NCBI GenBank assembly: GCA_039707655.1
Contig: CM077673.1
Location: forward strand, 4,474,001-4,538,000
Source: Elymus sibiricus
Lineage: Eukaryota; Streptophyta; Magnoliopsida; Poales; Poaceae
DNA length: 64,000 nt
Direction of reading: 5' to 3'
In this document: piece by piece, positions 22,130 through 34,875 of the stretch
Layout of the letters: each line of letters opens with the position of its first letter
How positions within the stretch are numbered: position 1 is the first letter of the stretch
Program-made: the position numbers and the translations under genes
Notes under the pieces: generated by a model
The model's input: only the letters and a program-made list of their open reading frames with translations
What the model was told of the DNA's origin: nothing
The model's database searches: none

Positions 22130-25100
22130 ATGGTTCCCCGAACGTTTCGATCGTCCCGAGACCCAAAATCAGTGAGTAATAGCATAAAAACTGGCCGGAA
22201 CAGACAAAATCTGCTAGTTTTGGCGAGGTCCCGGTAATTGGTCCACGGGTTTCCCCGAATGTTCGGACGGCCATGACAACCAAAAAAACAGTGAATAATA
22301 GCATAGAAATCTGGTCAGAATGGACAAAATCTGCGAGTTTTGGCGAGGTCCCCGTAAGGGGACCCCGGGGTTCCCCGAACATTTGGATCGCCCCGGGACC
22401 CATAATCAGAGAGTAATAGCATAGAAAACAGGTAAGAATGGACCTAATCTGCGAGTTTTGGCGATGTCACCGTAACCGGTCCACGGGCTTCCCCGAACGT
22501 TCAGACGACCAAGACAACCAAAAAACAGTGAATAATAGCACAGAAAACTAGTAAGAATGGACCAAATCTGCGAGTTTTGGCGAGGTCCCCGTAACCGGAC
22601 CCCGGGCTTCCCCGAACGTTCGGACGACCACGACAACCAAAAAACAGTGAATAATAGCATAGAAAACTGGTAAGAATGGACCAAATCTGCGAGTTTTGGC
22701 AAGGTCCCCGTAACCGGTCCCCGGGCATCCCCAAATGTTGGGACGACCACAACAACCAAAAACAGTGAATAATAGCGTAGAAAACAGGTAAGAATGGACC
22801 AAATCTGCGAGTTTTGGCGAGGTCCCCGTAAACGGACCCCATGGTTCCCCGAACGTTTCGATCGTCCCGAGACCCAAAATCAGTGAGTAATAGCATAGAA
22901 AACTGGCCGGAAAAGACAAAATCTGCTAGTTTTGGCGAGGTCCCGGTAACCGGTCCACGGGCTTCCCCGAATGTTCGGACGGCCACGACAACCAAAAAAA
23001 CAGTGAATAATAGCATAGAAATCTGGTCAGAATGGACAAAATCTGCGAGTTTTGGCGAGGTCCCCGTAAGCGGACCCCGGGGTTCCCCGAACATTTGGAT
23101 CGCCCCGGGACCCATAACTAGTGAGTAATAGCATAGAAAACAGGTAAGAATGGACCAAATATGCGAGTTTTGGTGATGTGACCGTAACCGGTCCACAGGC
23201 TTCCCCGAACGTTCGGACGACCAAGACAACCAAAAAACAGTGAATAATAGCACAGAAAGCTAGTAAGAATGGACCAAATCTGCGAGTTTTGGCGAGGTCC
23301 CCGTAACCGGACCCCGGGCTTCCCCGAACGTTCGGACGACCACGACAACCAAAAAACAGTGAATAATAGCATAGAAAACCGGTAAGAATGGACCAAATCT
23401 GCGAGTTTTGGCAAGGTCCCCGTAACCGGACCCCGGGCATCCCCAAATGTTGGGACGACCACAACAACCAAAAGCAGTGAATAATAGCATAGAAAACAAG
23501 TAAGAATGGACCAAATCTGCGAGTTTTGGCGAGGTCCCCGTAAGCGGACCCCATGGTTCCCCGAACGTTTCGATCGTCCCGAGACCGAAAATCAGTGAGT
23601 AATAGCATAGAAAACTGGCCGGAAAAGACAAAATCTGCTAGTTTTGGTGAGGTCCCGGTAACCGGTCCACGGGCTTCCCCGAATGTTCGGACGGCCACGA
23701 CAACCAAAAAAACAGTGAATAATAGCATAGAAATCTGGTCAGAAAGGACAAAATCTGCGAGTTTTGGCGAGGTCCCCGTAAGCGGACCCCATGGTTCCCC
23801 GAACGTTTCGATCGTCCCGAGACCCAAAATCAGTGAGTAATAGCATAAAAACTGGCCGGAACAGACAAAATCTGCTAGTTTTGGCGAGGTCCCGGTAATT
23901 GGTCCACGGGTTTCCCCGAATGTTCGGACGGCCACGACAACCAAAAAAACAGTGAATAATAGCATAGAAATCTGGTCAGAATGGACAAAATCTGCGAGTT
24001 TTGGCGAGGTCCCCGTAAGGGGACCCCGGGGTTCCCCGAACATTTGGATCGCCCCGGGACCCATAATCAGAGAGTAATAGCATAGAAAACAGGTAAGAAT
24101 GGACCTAATCTGCGAGTTTTGGCGATGTCACCGTAACCGGTCCACGGGCTTCCCCGAACGTTCAGACGACCAAGACAACCAAAAAACAGTGAATAATAGC
24201 ACAGAAAACTAGTAAGAATGGACCAAATCTGCGAGTTTTGGCGAGGTCCCCGTAACCGGACCCCGGGCTTCCCCGAACGTTCGGACGACCACGACAACCA
24301 AAAAACAGTGAATAATAGCATAGAAAACTGGTAAGAATGGACCAAATCTGCGAGTTTTGGCAAGGTCCCCGTAACCGGTCCCCGGGCATCCCCAAATGTT
24401 GGGACGACCACAACAACCAAAAACAGTGAATAATAGCGTAGAAAACAGGTAAGAATGGACCAAATCTGCGAGTTTTGGCGAGGTCCCCGTAAACGGACCC
24501 CATGGTTCCCCGAACGTTTCGATCGTCCCGAGACCCAAAATCAGTGAGTAATAGCATAGAAAACTGGCCGGAAAAGACAAAATCTGCTAGTTTTGGCGAG
24601 GTCCCGGTAACCGGTCCACGGGCTTCCCCGAATGTTCGGACGGCCACGACAACCAAAAAAACAGTGAATAATAGCATAGAAATCTGGTCAGAATGGACAA
24701 AATCTGCGAGTTTTGGCGAGGTCCCCGTAAGCGGACCCCGGGGTTCCCCGAACATTTGGATCGCCCCGGGACCCATAACTAGTGAGTAATAGCATAGAAA
24801 ACAGGTAAGAATGGACCAAATATGCGAGTTTTGGTGATGTGACCGTAACCGGTCCACAGGCTTCCCCGAACGTTCGGACGACCAAGACAACCAAAAAACA
24901 GTGAATAATAGCACAGAAAGCTAGTAAGAATGGACCAAATCTGCGAGTTTTGGCGAGGTCCCCGTAACCGGACCCCGGGCTTCCCCGAACGTTCGGACGA
25001 CCACGACAACCAAAAAACAGTGAATAATAGCATAGAAAACCGGTAAGAATGGACCAAATCTGCGAGTTTTGGCAAGGTCCCCGTAACCGGACCCCGGGCA

Positions 25101-25401
25101 TCCCCAAATGTTGGGACGACCACAACAACCAAAGGCAGTGAATAATAGCATAGAAAACAAGTAAGAATGGACCAAATCTGCGAGTTTTGGCGAGGTCCCC
25201 GTAAGCGGACCCCATGGTTCCCCGAACGTTTCGATCGTCCCGAGACCGAAAATCAGTGAGTAATAGCATAGAAAACTGGCCGGAAAAGACAAAATCTGCT
25301 AGTTTTGGTGAGGTCCCGGTAACCGGTCCACGGGCTTCCCCGAATGTTCGGACGGCCACGACAACCAAAAAAACAGTGAATAATAGCATAGAAATCTGGT
25401 C
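22130..25401. repeat. 1661-bp tandem duplication
   Basis: 22130 to about 23740 matches 23791 to about 25401 at a shift of 1661 (anchors 22130/23791, 22841/24502, 23553/25214). Shared marks include GACCTAATCTG, GATGTGACCG and CATAACTAGTGAG. The join is the extra D-E dimer at 23757-23994. Confidence 0.85.
23757..23994 (+). repeat. Extra D-E dimer (238 bp)
   Basis: After E and the opening of what should be F, the sequence becomes D (CCATGG at 23790-23795) and a second E follows before the real F. The order reads D-E-D-E-F. The second E has the AATTGGTCCACGGGTTTCC allele, unlike the first, so it came from a different HOR copy. Confidence 0.85.
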
Positions 25402-26623
25402 AGAATGGACAAAATCTGCGAGTTTTGGCGAGGTCCCCGTAAGCGGACCCCGGGGTTCCCCGAACATTTGGATCGCCCCGGGACCCATAATCAGAGAGTA
25501 ATAGCATAGAAAACAGGTAAGAATTGACCAAATCTGCGAGTTTTGGCGATGTCCCCGTAACCGGTCCACGGGCTTCCCCGAACGTTCGGACGACCACGAC
25601 AACCAAAAAACAGTGAATAATAGAACAGGAAACTAGTAAGAATGGACGAAATCTGCGAGTTTTGGTGAGGTCCCCGTAACCGGACCCTGGGCTTCCCCGA
25701 ACATTCGGACGACCACGACAACCAAAAAAAGTGAATAATAGCATAGAAAACTGGTAAGAATGCACCAAATTTGTGAGTTTTGGCAAGGTCCCCGTAACCG
25801 GACCCCGAGCATCCCCAAATGTTGGGACGACCACAACAACCAAAAACAGTGAATAATAGCATAGAAAACTGGTCAGACTGGACCAGATCTGCGAGTTCTG
25901 GCGAGGTCCCCGTAAGCGGACCCCATGGTTCCCCGAACGTCTCGATCGTCCCAAGACCCAAAATCAGTGAGTAATAGCATAGAAAACTGGCCGGAACAGA
26001 CAAAATCTGCTAGTTTTGGCGAGGTCCCGGTAACCGGTCCACGGGCTTCCCCGAATGTTCGGACGGCCACGACAACCAAAAAAACAGTGAATAATAGCAT
26101 AGAAATCTGGTCAGAATGGACAAAATCTGCGAGTTTTGGGGAGGTCCCCGTAAGCGAACCCCGGGGTTCCCCGAACATTTGGATCGCCCCGGGACCCATA
26201 ACCAGTGAGTAATAGCATAGAAAACAGGTAAGAATGGACCAAATCTGCGAGTTTTGGCGATGTCACCGTAACCGGTCCACGGGCTTCCCCGAACGTTCGG
26301 ACGACCAAGACAACCAAAAAACAGTGAATAATAGCACAGAAAACTAGTAAGAATGGACCAAATCTGCGAGTTTTGGCGAGGTCCCCGTAACCGGACCCCG
26401 GGCTTCCCCGAACGTTCGGACGACCACGACAACCAACAAACAGTGAATAATAGCATAGAAAACTGGTAAGAATGGACCAAATCTGCGAGTTTTGGCAAGG
26501 TCCCCGGGCATCCCCAAATGTTGGGACGACCAGAACAACCAAAAACAGTGAATAATAGCATAGAAAACAAGTAAGAATGGACCAAATCTGCGAGTTTTGG
26601 CGAGGTCCCCGTAAGCGGACCCC
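25402..26623. repeat. 6-mer HOR copies leading into the 2241-bp array
   Basis: Anchor spacings are 711 (25214 to 25925) and 699 (25925 to 26624). The stretch resembles 7.3-8.5 kb and 11.1-12.3 kb, including the GACTGGACCAGATCTGCG mark in C. Confidence 0.8.
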
Positions 26624-28864
26624 ATGGTTCCCCGAACGTCTCGATCGTCCCGAGACCCAAAATCAGTGAGTAATAGCATAGAAAACTGGCCGGAACAGAC
26701 AAAATCTGCTAGTTTTGGCGAGGTCCCGGTAACCGGTCCACGGGCTTCCCCGAATGTTCGGACGGCCACGACAACCAAAAAAACAGTGAATAATAGCATA
26801 GAAATCTGGTCAGAATGGACAAAATCTGCGAGTTTTGGCGAGGTCCCCGTAAGCGGACCCCGGGGTTCCCCGAACATTTGGATCGCCCCGGGAACCATAA
26901 TCAGTTAGTAATAGCATAGAAAACAGGTAAGAATTGACCAAATCTGCGAGTTTTGGCGATGTCACCGTAACCGGTCCACGGGCTTCCCCGAACGTTCGGA
27001 CGACCACGACAACCAAAAAACAGTGAATAATAGAACAGGAAACTAGTAAGAATGGACCAAATCTGCGAGTTTTGGCAAGGTCCCCGTAACCGGACCCCGG
27101 GCTTCCCCGAACGTTCGGACGACCACTACAACCAAAAAACAGTGAATAATAGCATAGAAAACCGGTAAGAATGGACCAAATCTGCGAGTTTTGGCAAGGT
27201 CCCCGTAACCGGACCCCGGGCATCCCCAAATGTTGGGACGACCACAACAACCAAAAACAGTGAATAATAGCATAGAAAACAGGTAAGAATGGACCAAATC
27301 TGCGAGTTTTGGCGAGGTCCCCGTAAGCGGACCCCATGGTTCCCCGAACGTTTCGATCGTCCCGAGACCCAAAATCTGTGAGTAATAGCATAGAAAACTG
27401 GCCGGAAAAGACAAAATCTGCTAGTTTTGGCGAGGTCCCGGTAACCGGTCCACGGGCTTCCCCAAATGTTCGGACGGCCACGACAACCAAAAAAACAGTG
27501 AATAATAGCATAGAAATCTGGTCAGAAAGGACAAAATCTGCGAGTTTTGGCGAGGTCCCCGTAAGCGGACCCCGGGGTTCCCCAAACATTTGGATCGCCC
27601 TGGGACCCATAATCAGAGAGTAATAGCATAGAAAACAGGTAAGAATTGACCAAATCTGAGAGTTTTGGCGATGTCACCGTAACCGGTCCACGGGCTTCCC
27701 CGAACGTTCGGACGACCAAGACAACCAAAAAACAGTGAATAATAGCACAGAAAACTAGTAAGAATGGATCAAATCTGCGAGTTTTGGCGAGGTCCCCGTA
27801 ACCGGACCCCGGGCTTCCCCGAACGTTCGGACGACCACGACAACCAACAAACAGTGAATAATAGCATAGAAAACTGGTAAGAATGGACCAAATCTGCGAG
27901 TTTTGGCAAGGTCCCCGTAACCGGTCCCCGGGCATCCCCAAATGTTGGGACGACCACGACAACCAAAAAACAGTGAATAATAGCATAGAAAACTGGTAAG
28001 AATGCACCAAATTTGCGAGTTTTGGCAAGGTCCCCGTAACCGGACCCCGAGCATCCCCAAATGTTGGGACGACCACAACAACCAAAAACAGTGAATAATA
28101 GCATAGAAAACTGGTCAGACTGGACCAAATCTGCGAGTTCTGGCGAGGTCCCCGTAAGCGGACCCCATGGTTCCCCGAACGTCTCGATCGTCCCAAGACC
28201 CAAAATCAGTGAGTAATAGCATACAAAACTGGCCGGAACAGACAAAATCTGCTAGTTTTGGCGAGGTCCCGGTTACCGGTCCACGGGCTTCCCCGAATTT
28301 CGGACGGCCACGACAACCAAAAAAATAGTGAATAATAGCATAGAAATCTGGTCAGAATGGACAAAATCTGCGAGTTTTGGGGAGGTCCCCGTAAGCAAAC
28401 CCCGGGGTTCCCCGAACATTTGGATCGCCCCGGGACCCATAACCAGAGAGTAATAGCATAGAAAACAGGTAAGAATGGACCAAATCTGCGAGTTTTGGCG
28501 ATGTCACCGTAACCGGTCCACGGGCTTCCCCGAACGTTCGGACGACCAAGACAACCAAAAAACAGTGAATAATAGCACAGAAAACTAGTAAGAATGGACC
28601 AAATCTGCGAGTTTTGGCGAGGTCCCCGTAACCGGACCCCGGGCTTCCCCGAACGTTCGGACGACCACGACAACCAACAAACAGTGAATAATAGCATAGA
28701 AAACTGGTAAGAATGGACCAAATCTGCGAGTTTTGGCAAGGTCCCCGGGCATCCCCAAATGTTGGGACGACCAGAACAACCAAAAACAGTGAATAATAGC
28801 ATAGAAAACAAGTAAGAATGGACCAAATCTGCGAGTTTTGGCGAGGTCCCCGTAAGCGGACCCC
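26624..28864. repeat. 2241-bp unit 1
   Basis: Anchors at 26624, 27336 and 28167. It carries AATCAGTTAGTAATAG near 26899 where the other units have CAGTGAG. The first chimeric seventh monomer of the array is at 27896-28014. Confidence 0.85.
27896..28014 (+). repeat. Chimeric C/B monomer, the extra monomer of the 7-mer HOR
   Basis: The first half is type C (GGCAAGGTCC, GGCATCCCCAAATGTTGGG). The second half is type B (ACCACGACAACC, A6 tract, AAGAATGCACCAAATTT). A full C follows, giving A-B-C/B-C-D-E-F and a spacing of 831 bp. The switch lies in GGGACGACCAC, shared by both types. This points to unequal exchange between a C and a B monomer. It recurs in every 831-bp HOR from 27.9 to 54.2 kb. Confidence 0.9.
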
Positions 28865-31105
28865 ATGGTTCCCCGAACGTCTCGATCGTCCCGAGACCCA
28901 AAATCAGTGAGTAATAGCATAGAAAACTGGCCGGAACAGACAAAATCTGCTAGTTTTGGCGAGGTCCCGGTAACCGGTCCACGGGCTTCCCCGAATGTTC
29001 GGACGGCCACGACAACCAAAAAAACAGTGAATAATAGCATAGAAATCTGGTCAGAATGGACAAAATCTGCGAGTTTTGGCGAGGTCCCCGTAAGCGGACC
29101 CCGGGGTTCCCCGAACATTTGGATCGCCCCGGGAACCATAATCAGTGAGTAATAGCATAGAAAACAGGTAAGAATTGACCAAATCTGCGAGTTTTGGCGA
29201 TGTCACCGTAACCGGTCCACGGGCTTCCCCGAACGTTCGGACGACCACGACAACCAAAAAACAGTGAATAATAGAACAGGAAACTAGTAAGAATGGACCA
29301 AATCTGCGAGTTTTGGCAAGGTCCCCGTAACCGGACCCCGGGCTTCCCCGAACGTTCGGACGACCACTACAACCAAAAAACAGTGAATAATAGCATAGAA
29401 AACCGGTAAGAATGGACCAAATCTGCGAGTTTTGGCAAGGTCCCCGTAACCGGACCCCGGGCATCCCCAAATGTTGGGACGACCACAACAACCAAAAACA
29501 GTGAATAATAGCATAGAAAACAGGTAAGAATGGACCAAATCTGCGAGTTTTGGCGAGGTCCCCGTAAGCGGACCCCATGGTTCCCCGAACGTTCCGATCG
29601 TCCCGAGACCCAAAATCTGTGAGTAATAGCATAGAAAACTGGCCGGAAAAGACAAAATCTGCTAGTTTTGGCGAGGTCCCGGTAACCGGTCCACGGGCTT
29701 CCCCAAATGTTCGGACGGCCACGACAACCAAAAAAACAGTGAATAATAGCATAGAAATCTGGTCAGAAAGGACAAAATCTGCGAGTTTTGGCGAGGTCCC
29801 CGTAAGCGGACCCCGGGGTTCCCCAAACATTTGGATCGCCCTGGGACCCATAATCAGAGAGTAATAGCATAGAAAACAGGTAAGAATTGACCAAATCTGA
29901 GAGTTTTGGCGATGTCACCGTAACCGGTCCACGGGCTTCCCCGAACGTTCGGACGACCAAGACAACCAAAAAACAGTGAATAATAGCACAGAAAACTAGT
30001 AAGAATGGATCAAATCTGCGAGTTTTGGCGAGGTCCCCGTAACCGGACCCCGGGCTTCCCCGAACGTTCGGACGACCACGACAACCAACAAACAGTGAAT
30101 AATAGCATAGAAAACTGGTAAGAATGGACCAAATCTGCGAGTTTTGGCAAGGTCCCCGTAACCGGTCCCCGGGCATCCCCAAATGTTGGGACGACCACGA
30201 CAACCAAAAAACAGTGAATAATAGCATAGAAAACTGGTAAGAATGCACCAAATTTGCGAGTTTTGGCAAGGTCCCCGTAACCGGACCCCGACCATCCCCA
30301 AATGTTGGGACGACCACAACAACCAAAAACAGTGAATAATAGCATAGAAAACTGGTCAGACTGGACCAAATCTGCGAGTTCTGGCGAGGTCCCCGTAAGC
30401 GGACCCCATGGTTCCCCGAACGTCTCGATCGTCCCAAGACCCAAAATCAGTGAGTAATAGCATACAAAACTGGCCGGAACAGACAAAATCTGCTAGTTTT
30501 GGCGAGGTCCCGGTAACCGGTCCACGGGCTTCCCCGAATTTCGGACGGCCACGACAACCAAAAAAATAGTGAATAATAGCATAGAAATCTGGTCAGAATG
30601 GACAAAATCTGCGAGTTTTGGGGAGGTCCCCGTAAGCGAACCCCGGGGTTCCCCGAACATTTGGATCGCCCCGGGACCCATAACCAGAGAGTAATAGCAT
30701 AGAAAACAGGTAAGAATGGACCAAATCTGCGAGTTTTGGCGATGTCACCGTAACCGGTCCACGGGCTTCCCCGAACGTTCGGACGACCAAGACAACCAAA
30801 AAACAGTGAATAATAGCACAGAAAACTAGTAAGAATGGACCAAATCTGCGAGTTTTGGCGAGGTCCCCGTAACCGGACCCCGGGCTTCCCCGAACGTTCG
30901 GACGACCACGACAACCAACAAACAGTGAATAATAGCATAGAAAACTGGTAAGAATGGACCAAATCTGCGAGTTTTGGCAAGGTCCCCGGGCATCCCCAAA
31001 TGTTGGGACGACCAGAACAACCAAAAACAGTGAATAATAGCATAGAAAACAAGTAAGAATGGACCAAATCTGCGAGTTTTGGCGAGGTCCCCGTAAGCGG
31101 ACCCC
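28865..31105. repeat. 2241-bp unit 2
   Basis: Anchors at 28865, 29577 and 30408. It carries the private change GACCATCCCC (C at 30292, elsewhere GAGCATCCCC) and AACGTTCCGATCG near 29589. Confidence 0.85.
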
Positions 31106-33346
31106 ATGGTTCCCCGAACGTCTCGATCGTCCCGAGACCCAAAATCAGTGAGTAATAGCATAGAAAACTGGCCGGAACAGACAAAATCTGCTAGTTTTGG
31201 CGAGGTCCCGGTAACCGGTCCACGGGCTTCCCCGAATGTTCGGACGGCCACGACAACCAAAAAAACAGTGAATAATAGCATAGAAATCTGGTCAGAATGG
31301 ACAAAATCTGCGAGTTTTGGCGAGGTCCCCGTAAGCGGACCCCGGGGTTCCCCGAACATTTGGATCGCCCCGGGACCCATAATCAGTGAGTAATAGCATA
31401 GAAAACAGGTAAGAATTGACCAAATCTGCGAGTTTTGGCGATGTCACCGTAACCGGTCCACGGGCTTCCCCGAACGTTCGGACGACCACGACAACCAAAA
31501 AACAGTGAATAATAGAACAGGAAACTAGTAAGAATGGACCAAATCTGCGAGTTTTGGCAAGGTCCCCGTAACCGGACCCCGGGCTTCCCCGAACGTTCGG
31601 ACGACCACTACAACCAAAAAACAGTGAATAATAGCATAGAAAACCGGTAAGAATGGACCAAATCTGCGAGTTTTGGCAAGGTCCCCGTAACCGGACCCCG
31701 GGCATCCCCAAATGTTGGGACGACCACAACAACCAAAAACAGTGAATAATAGCATAGAAAACAGGTAAGAATGGACCAAATCTGCGAGTTTTGGCGAGGT
31801 CCCCGTAAGCGGACCCCATGGTTCCCCGAACGTTTCGATCGTCCCGAGACCCAAAATCTGTGAGTAATAGCATAGAAAACTGGCCGGAAAAGACAAAATC
31901 TGCTAGTTTTGGCGAGGTCCCGGTAACCGGTCCACGGGCTTCCCCAAATGTTCGGACGGCCACGACAACCAAAAAAACAGTGAATAATAGCATAGAAATC
32001 TGGTCAGAAAGGACAAAATCTGCGAGTTTTGGCGAGGTCCCCGTAAGCGGACCCCGGGGTTCCCCAAACATTTGGATCGCCCTGGGACCCATAATCAGAG
32101 AGTAATAGCATAGAAAACAGGTAAGAATTGACCAAATCTGAGAGTTTTGGCGATGTCACCGTAACCGGTCCACGGGCTTCCCCGAACGTTCGGACGACCA
32201 AGACAACCAAAAAACAGTGAATAATAGCACAGAAAACTAGTAAGAATGGATCAAATCTGCGAGTTTTGGCGAGGTCCCCGTAACCGGACCCCGGGCTTCC
32301 CCGAACGTTCGGACGACCACGACAACCAACAAACAGTGAATAATAGCATAGAAAACTGGTAAGAATGGACCAAATCTGCGAGTTTTGGCAAGGTCCCCGT
32401 AACCGGTCCCCGGGCATCCCCAAATGTTGGGACGACCACGACAACCAAAAAACAGTGAATAATAGCATAGAAAACTGGTAAGAATGCACCAAATTTGCGA
32501 GTTTTGGCAAGGTCCCCGTAACCGGACCCCGAGCATCCCCAAATGTTGGGACGACCACAACAACCAAAAACAGTGAATAATAGCATAGAAAACTGGTCAG
32601 ACTGGACCAAATCTGCGAGTTCTGGCGAGGTCCCCGTAAGCGGACCCCATGGTTCCCCGAACGTCTCGATCGTCCCAAGACCCAAAATCAGTGAGTAATA
32701 GCATACAAAACTGGCCGGAACAGACAAAATCTGCTAGTTTTGGCGAGGTCCCGGTAACCGGTCCACGGGCTTCCCCGAATTTCGGACGGCCACGACAACC
32801 AAAAAAATAGTGAATAATAGCATAGAAATCTGGTCAGAATGGACAAAATCTGCGAGTTTTGGGGAGGTCCCCGTAAGCGAACCCCGGGGTTCCCCGAACA
32901 TTTGGATCGCCCCGGGACCCATAACCAGAGAGTAATAGCATAGAAAACAGGTAAGAATGGACCAAATCTGCGAGTTTTGGCGATGTCACCGTAACCGGTC
33001 CACGGGCTTCCCCGAACGTTCGGACGACCAAGACAACCAAAAAACAGTGAATAATAGCACAGAAAACTAGTAAGAATGGACCAAATCTGCGAGTTTTGGC
33101 GAGGTCCCCGTAACCGGACCCCGGGCTTCCCCGAACGTTCGGACGACCACGACAACCAACAAACAGTGAATAATAGCATAGAAAACTGGTAAGAATGGAC
33201 CAAATCTGCGAGTTTTGGCAAGGTCCCCGGGCATCCCCAAATGTTGGGACGACCAGAACAACCAAAAACAGTGAATAATAGCATAGAAAACAAGTAAGAA
33301 TGGACCAAATCTGCGAGTTTTGGCGAGGTCCCCGTAAGCGGACCCC
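31106..33346. repeat. 2241-bp unit 3
   Basis: Anchors at 31106, 31818 and 32649. GAGCATCCCC is normal here. Confidence 0.85.
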
Positions 33347-34875
33347 ATGGTTCCCCGAACGTCTCGATCGTCCCGAGACCCAAAATCAGTGAGTAATAGC
33401 ATAGAAAACTGGCCGGAACAGACAAAATCTGCTAGTTTTGGCGAGGTCCCGGTAACCGGTCCACGGGCTTCCCCGAATGTTCGGACGGCCACGACAACCA
33501 AAAAAACAGTGAATAATAGCATAGAAATCTGGTCAGAAAGGACAAAATCTGCGAGTTTTGGCGAGGTCCCCGTAGGCGGACCCCGGGGTTCCCCAAACAT
33601 TTGGATCGCCCTGGGACCCATAATCAGAGAGTAATAGCATAGAAAACAGGTAAGAATTGACCAAATCTGAGAGTTTTGGCGATGTCACCGTAACCGGTCC
33701 ACGGGCTTCCCCGAACGTTCGGACGACCAAGACAACCAAAAAACAGTGAATAATAGCACAGAAAACTAGTAAGAATGGATCAAATCTGCGAGTTTTGGCG
33801 AGGTCCCCGTAACCGGACCCCGGGCTTCCCCGAACGTTCGGACGACCACGACAACCAACAAACAGTGAATAATAGCATAGAAAACTGGTAAGAATGGACC
33901 AAATCTGCGAGTTTTGGCAAGGTCCCCGTAACCGGTCCCCGGGCATCCCCAAATGTTGGGACGACCACGACAACCAAAAAACAGTGAATAATAGCATAGA
34001 AAACTGGTAAGAATGCACCAAATTTGCGAGTTTTGGCAAGGTCCCCGTAACCGGACCCCGACCATCCCCAAATGTTGGGACGACCACAACAACCAAAAAC
34101 AGTGAATAATAGCATAGAAAACTGGTCAGACTGGACCAAATCTGCGAGTTCTGGCGAGGTCCCCGTAAGCGGACCCCATGGTTCCCCGAACGTCTCGATC
34201 GTCCCAAGACCCAAAATCAGTGAGTAATAGCATACAAAACTGGCCGGAACAGACAAAATCTGCTAGTTTTGGCGAGGTCCCGGTAACCGGTCCACGGGCT
34301 TCCCCGAATTTCGGACGGCCACGACAACCAAAAAAATAGTGAATAATAGCATAGAAATCTGGTCAGAATGGACAAAATCTGCGAGTTTTGGGGAGGTCCC
34401 CGTAAGCGAACCCCGGGGTTCCCCGAACATTTGGATCGCCCCGGGACCCATAACCAGAGAGTAATAGCATAGAAAACAGGTAAGAATGGACCAAATCTGC
34501 GAGTTTTGGCGATGTCACCGTAACCGGTCCACGGGCTTCCCCGAACGTTCGGACGACCAAGACAACCAAAAAACAGTGAATAATAGCACAGAAAACTAGT
34601 AAGAATGGACCAAATCTGCGAGTTTTGGCGAGGTCCCCGTAACCGGACCCCGGGCTTCCCCGAACGTTCGGACGACCACGACAACCAACAAACAGTGAAT
34701 AATAGCATAGAAAACTGGTAAGAATGGACCAAATCTGCGAGTTTTGGCAAGGTCCCCGGGCATCCCCAAATGTTGGGACGACCAGAACAACCAAAAACAG
34801 TGAATAATAGCATAGAAAACAAGTAAGAATGGACCAAATCTGCGAGTTTTGGCGAGGTCCCCGTAAGCGGACCCC
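33347..34875. repeat. 1529-bp (13-monomer) unit a
   Basis: Anchors at 33347 and 34178. The D at 33347 is the CGTCTCG allele but the F that follows is the CCCAAACATTTGG allele of the next HOR. A 712-bp HOR was therefore removed by an exchange between D and F. Private marks are CGTAGGCGGA (G at 33575) and GACCATCCCC (C at 34062). Confidence 0.85.
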
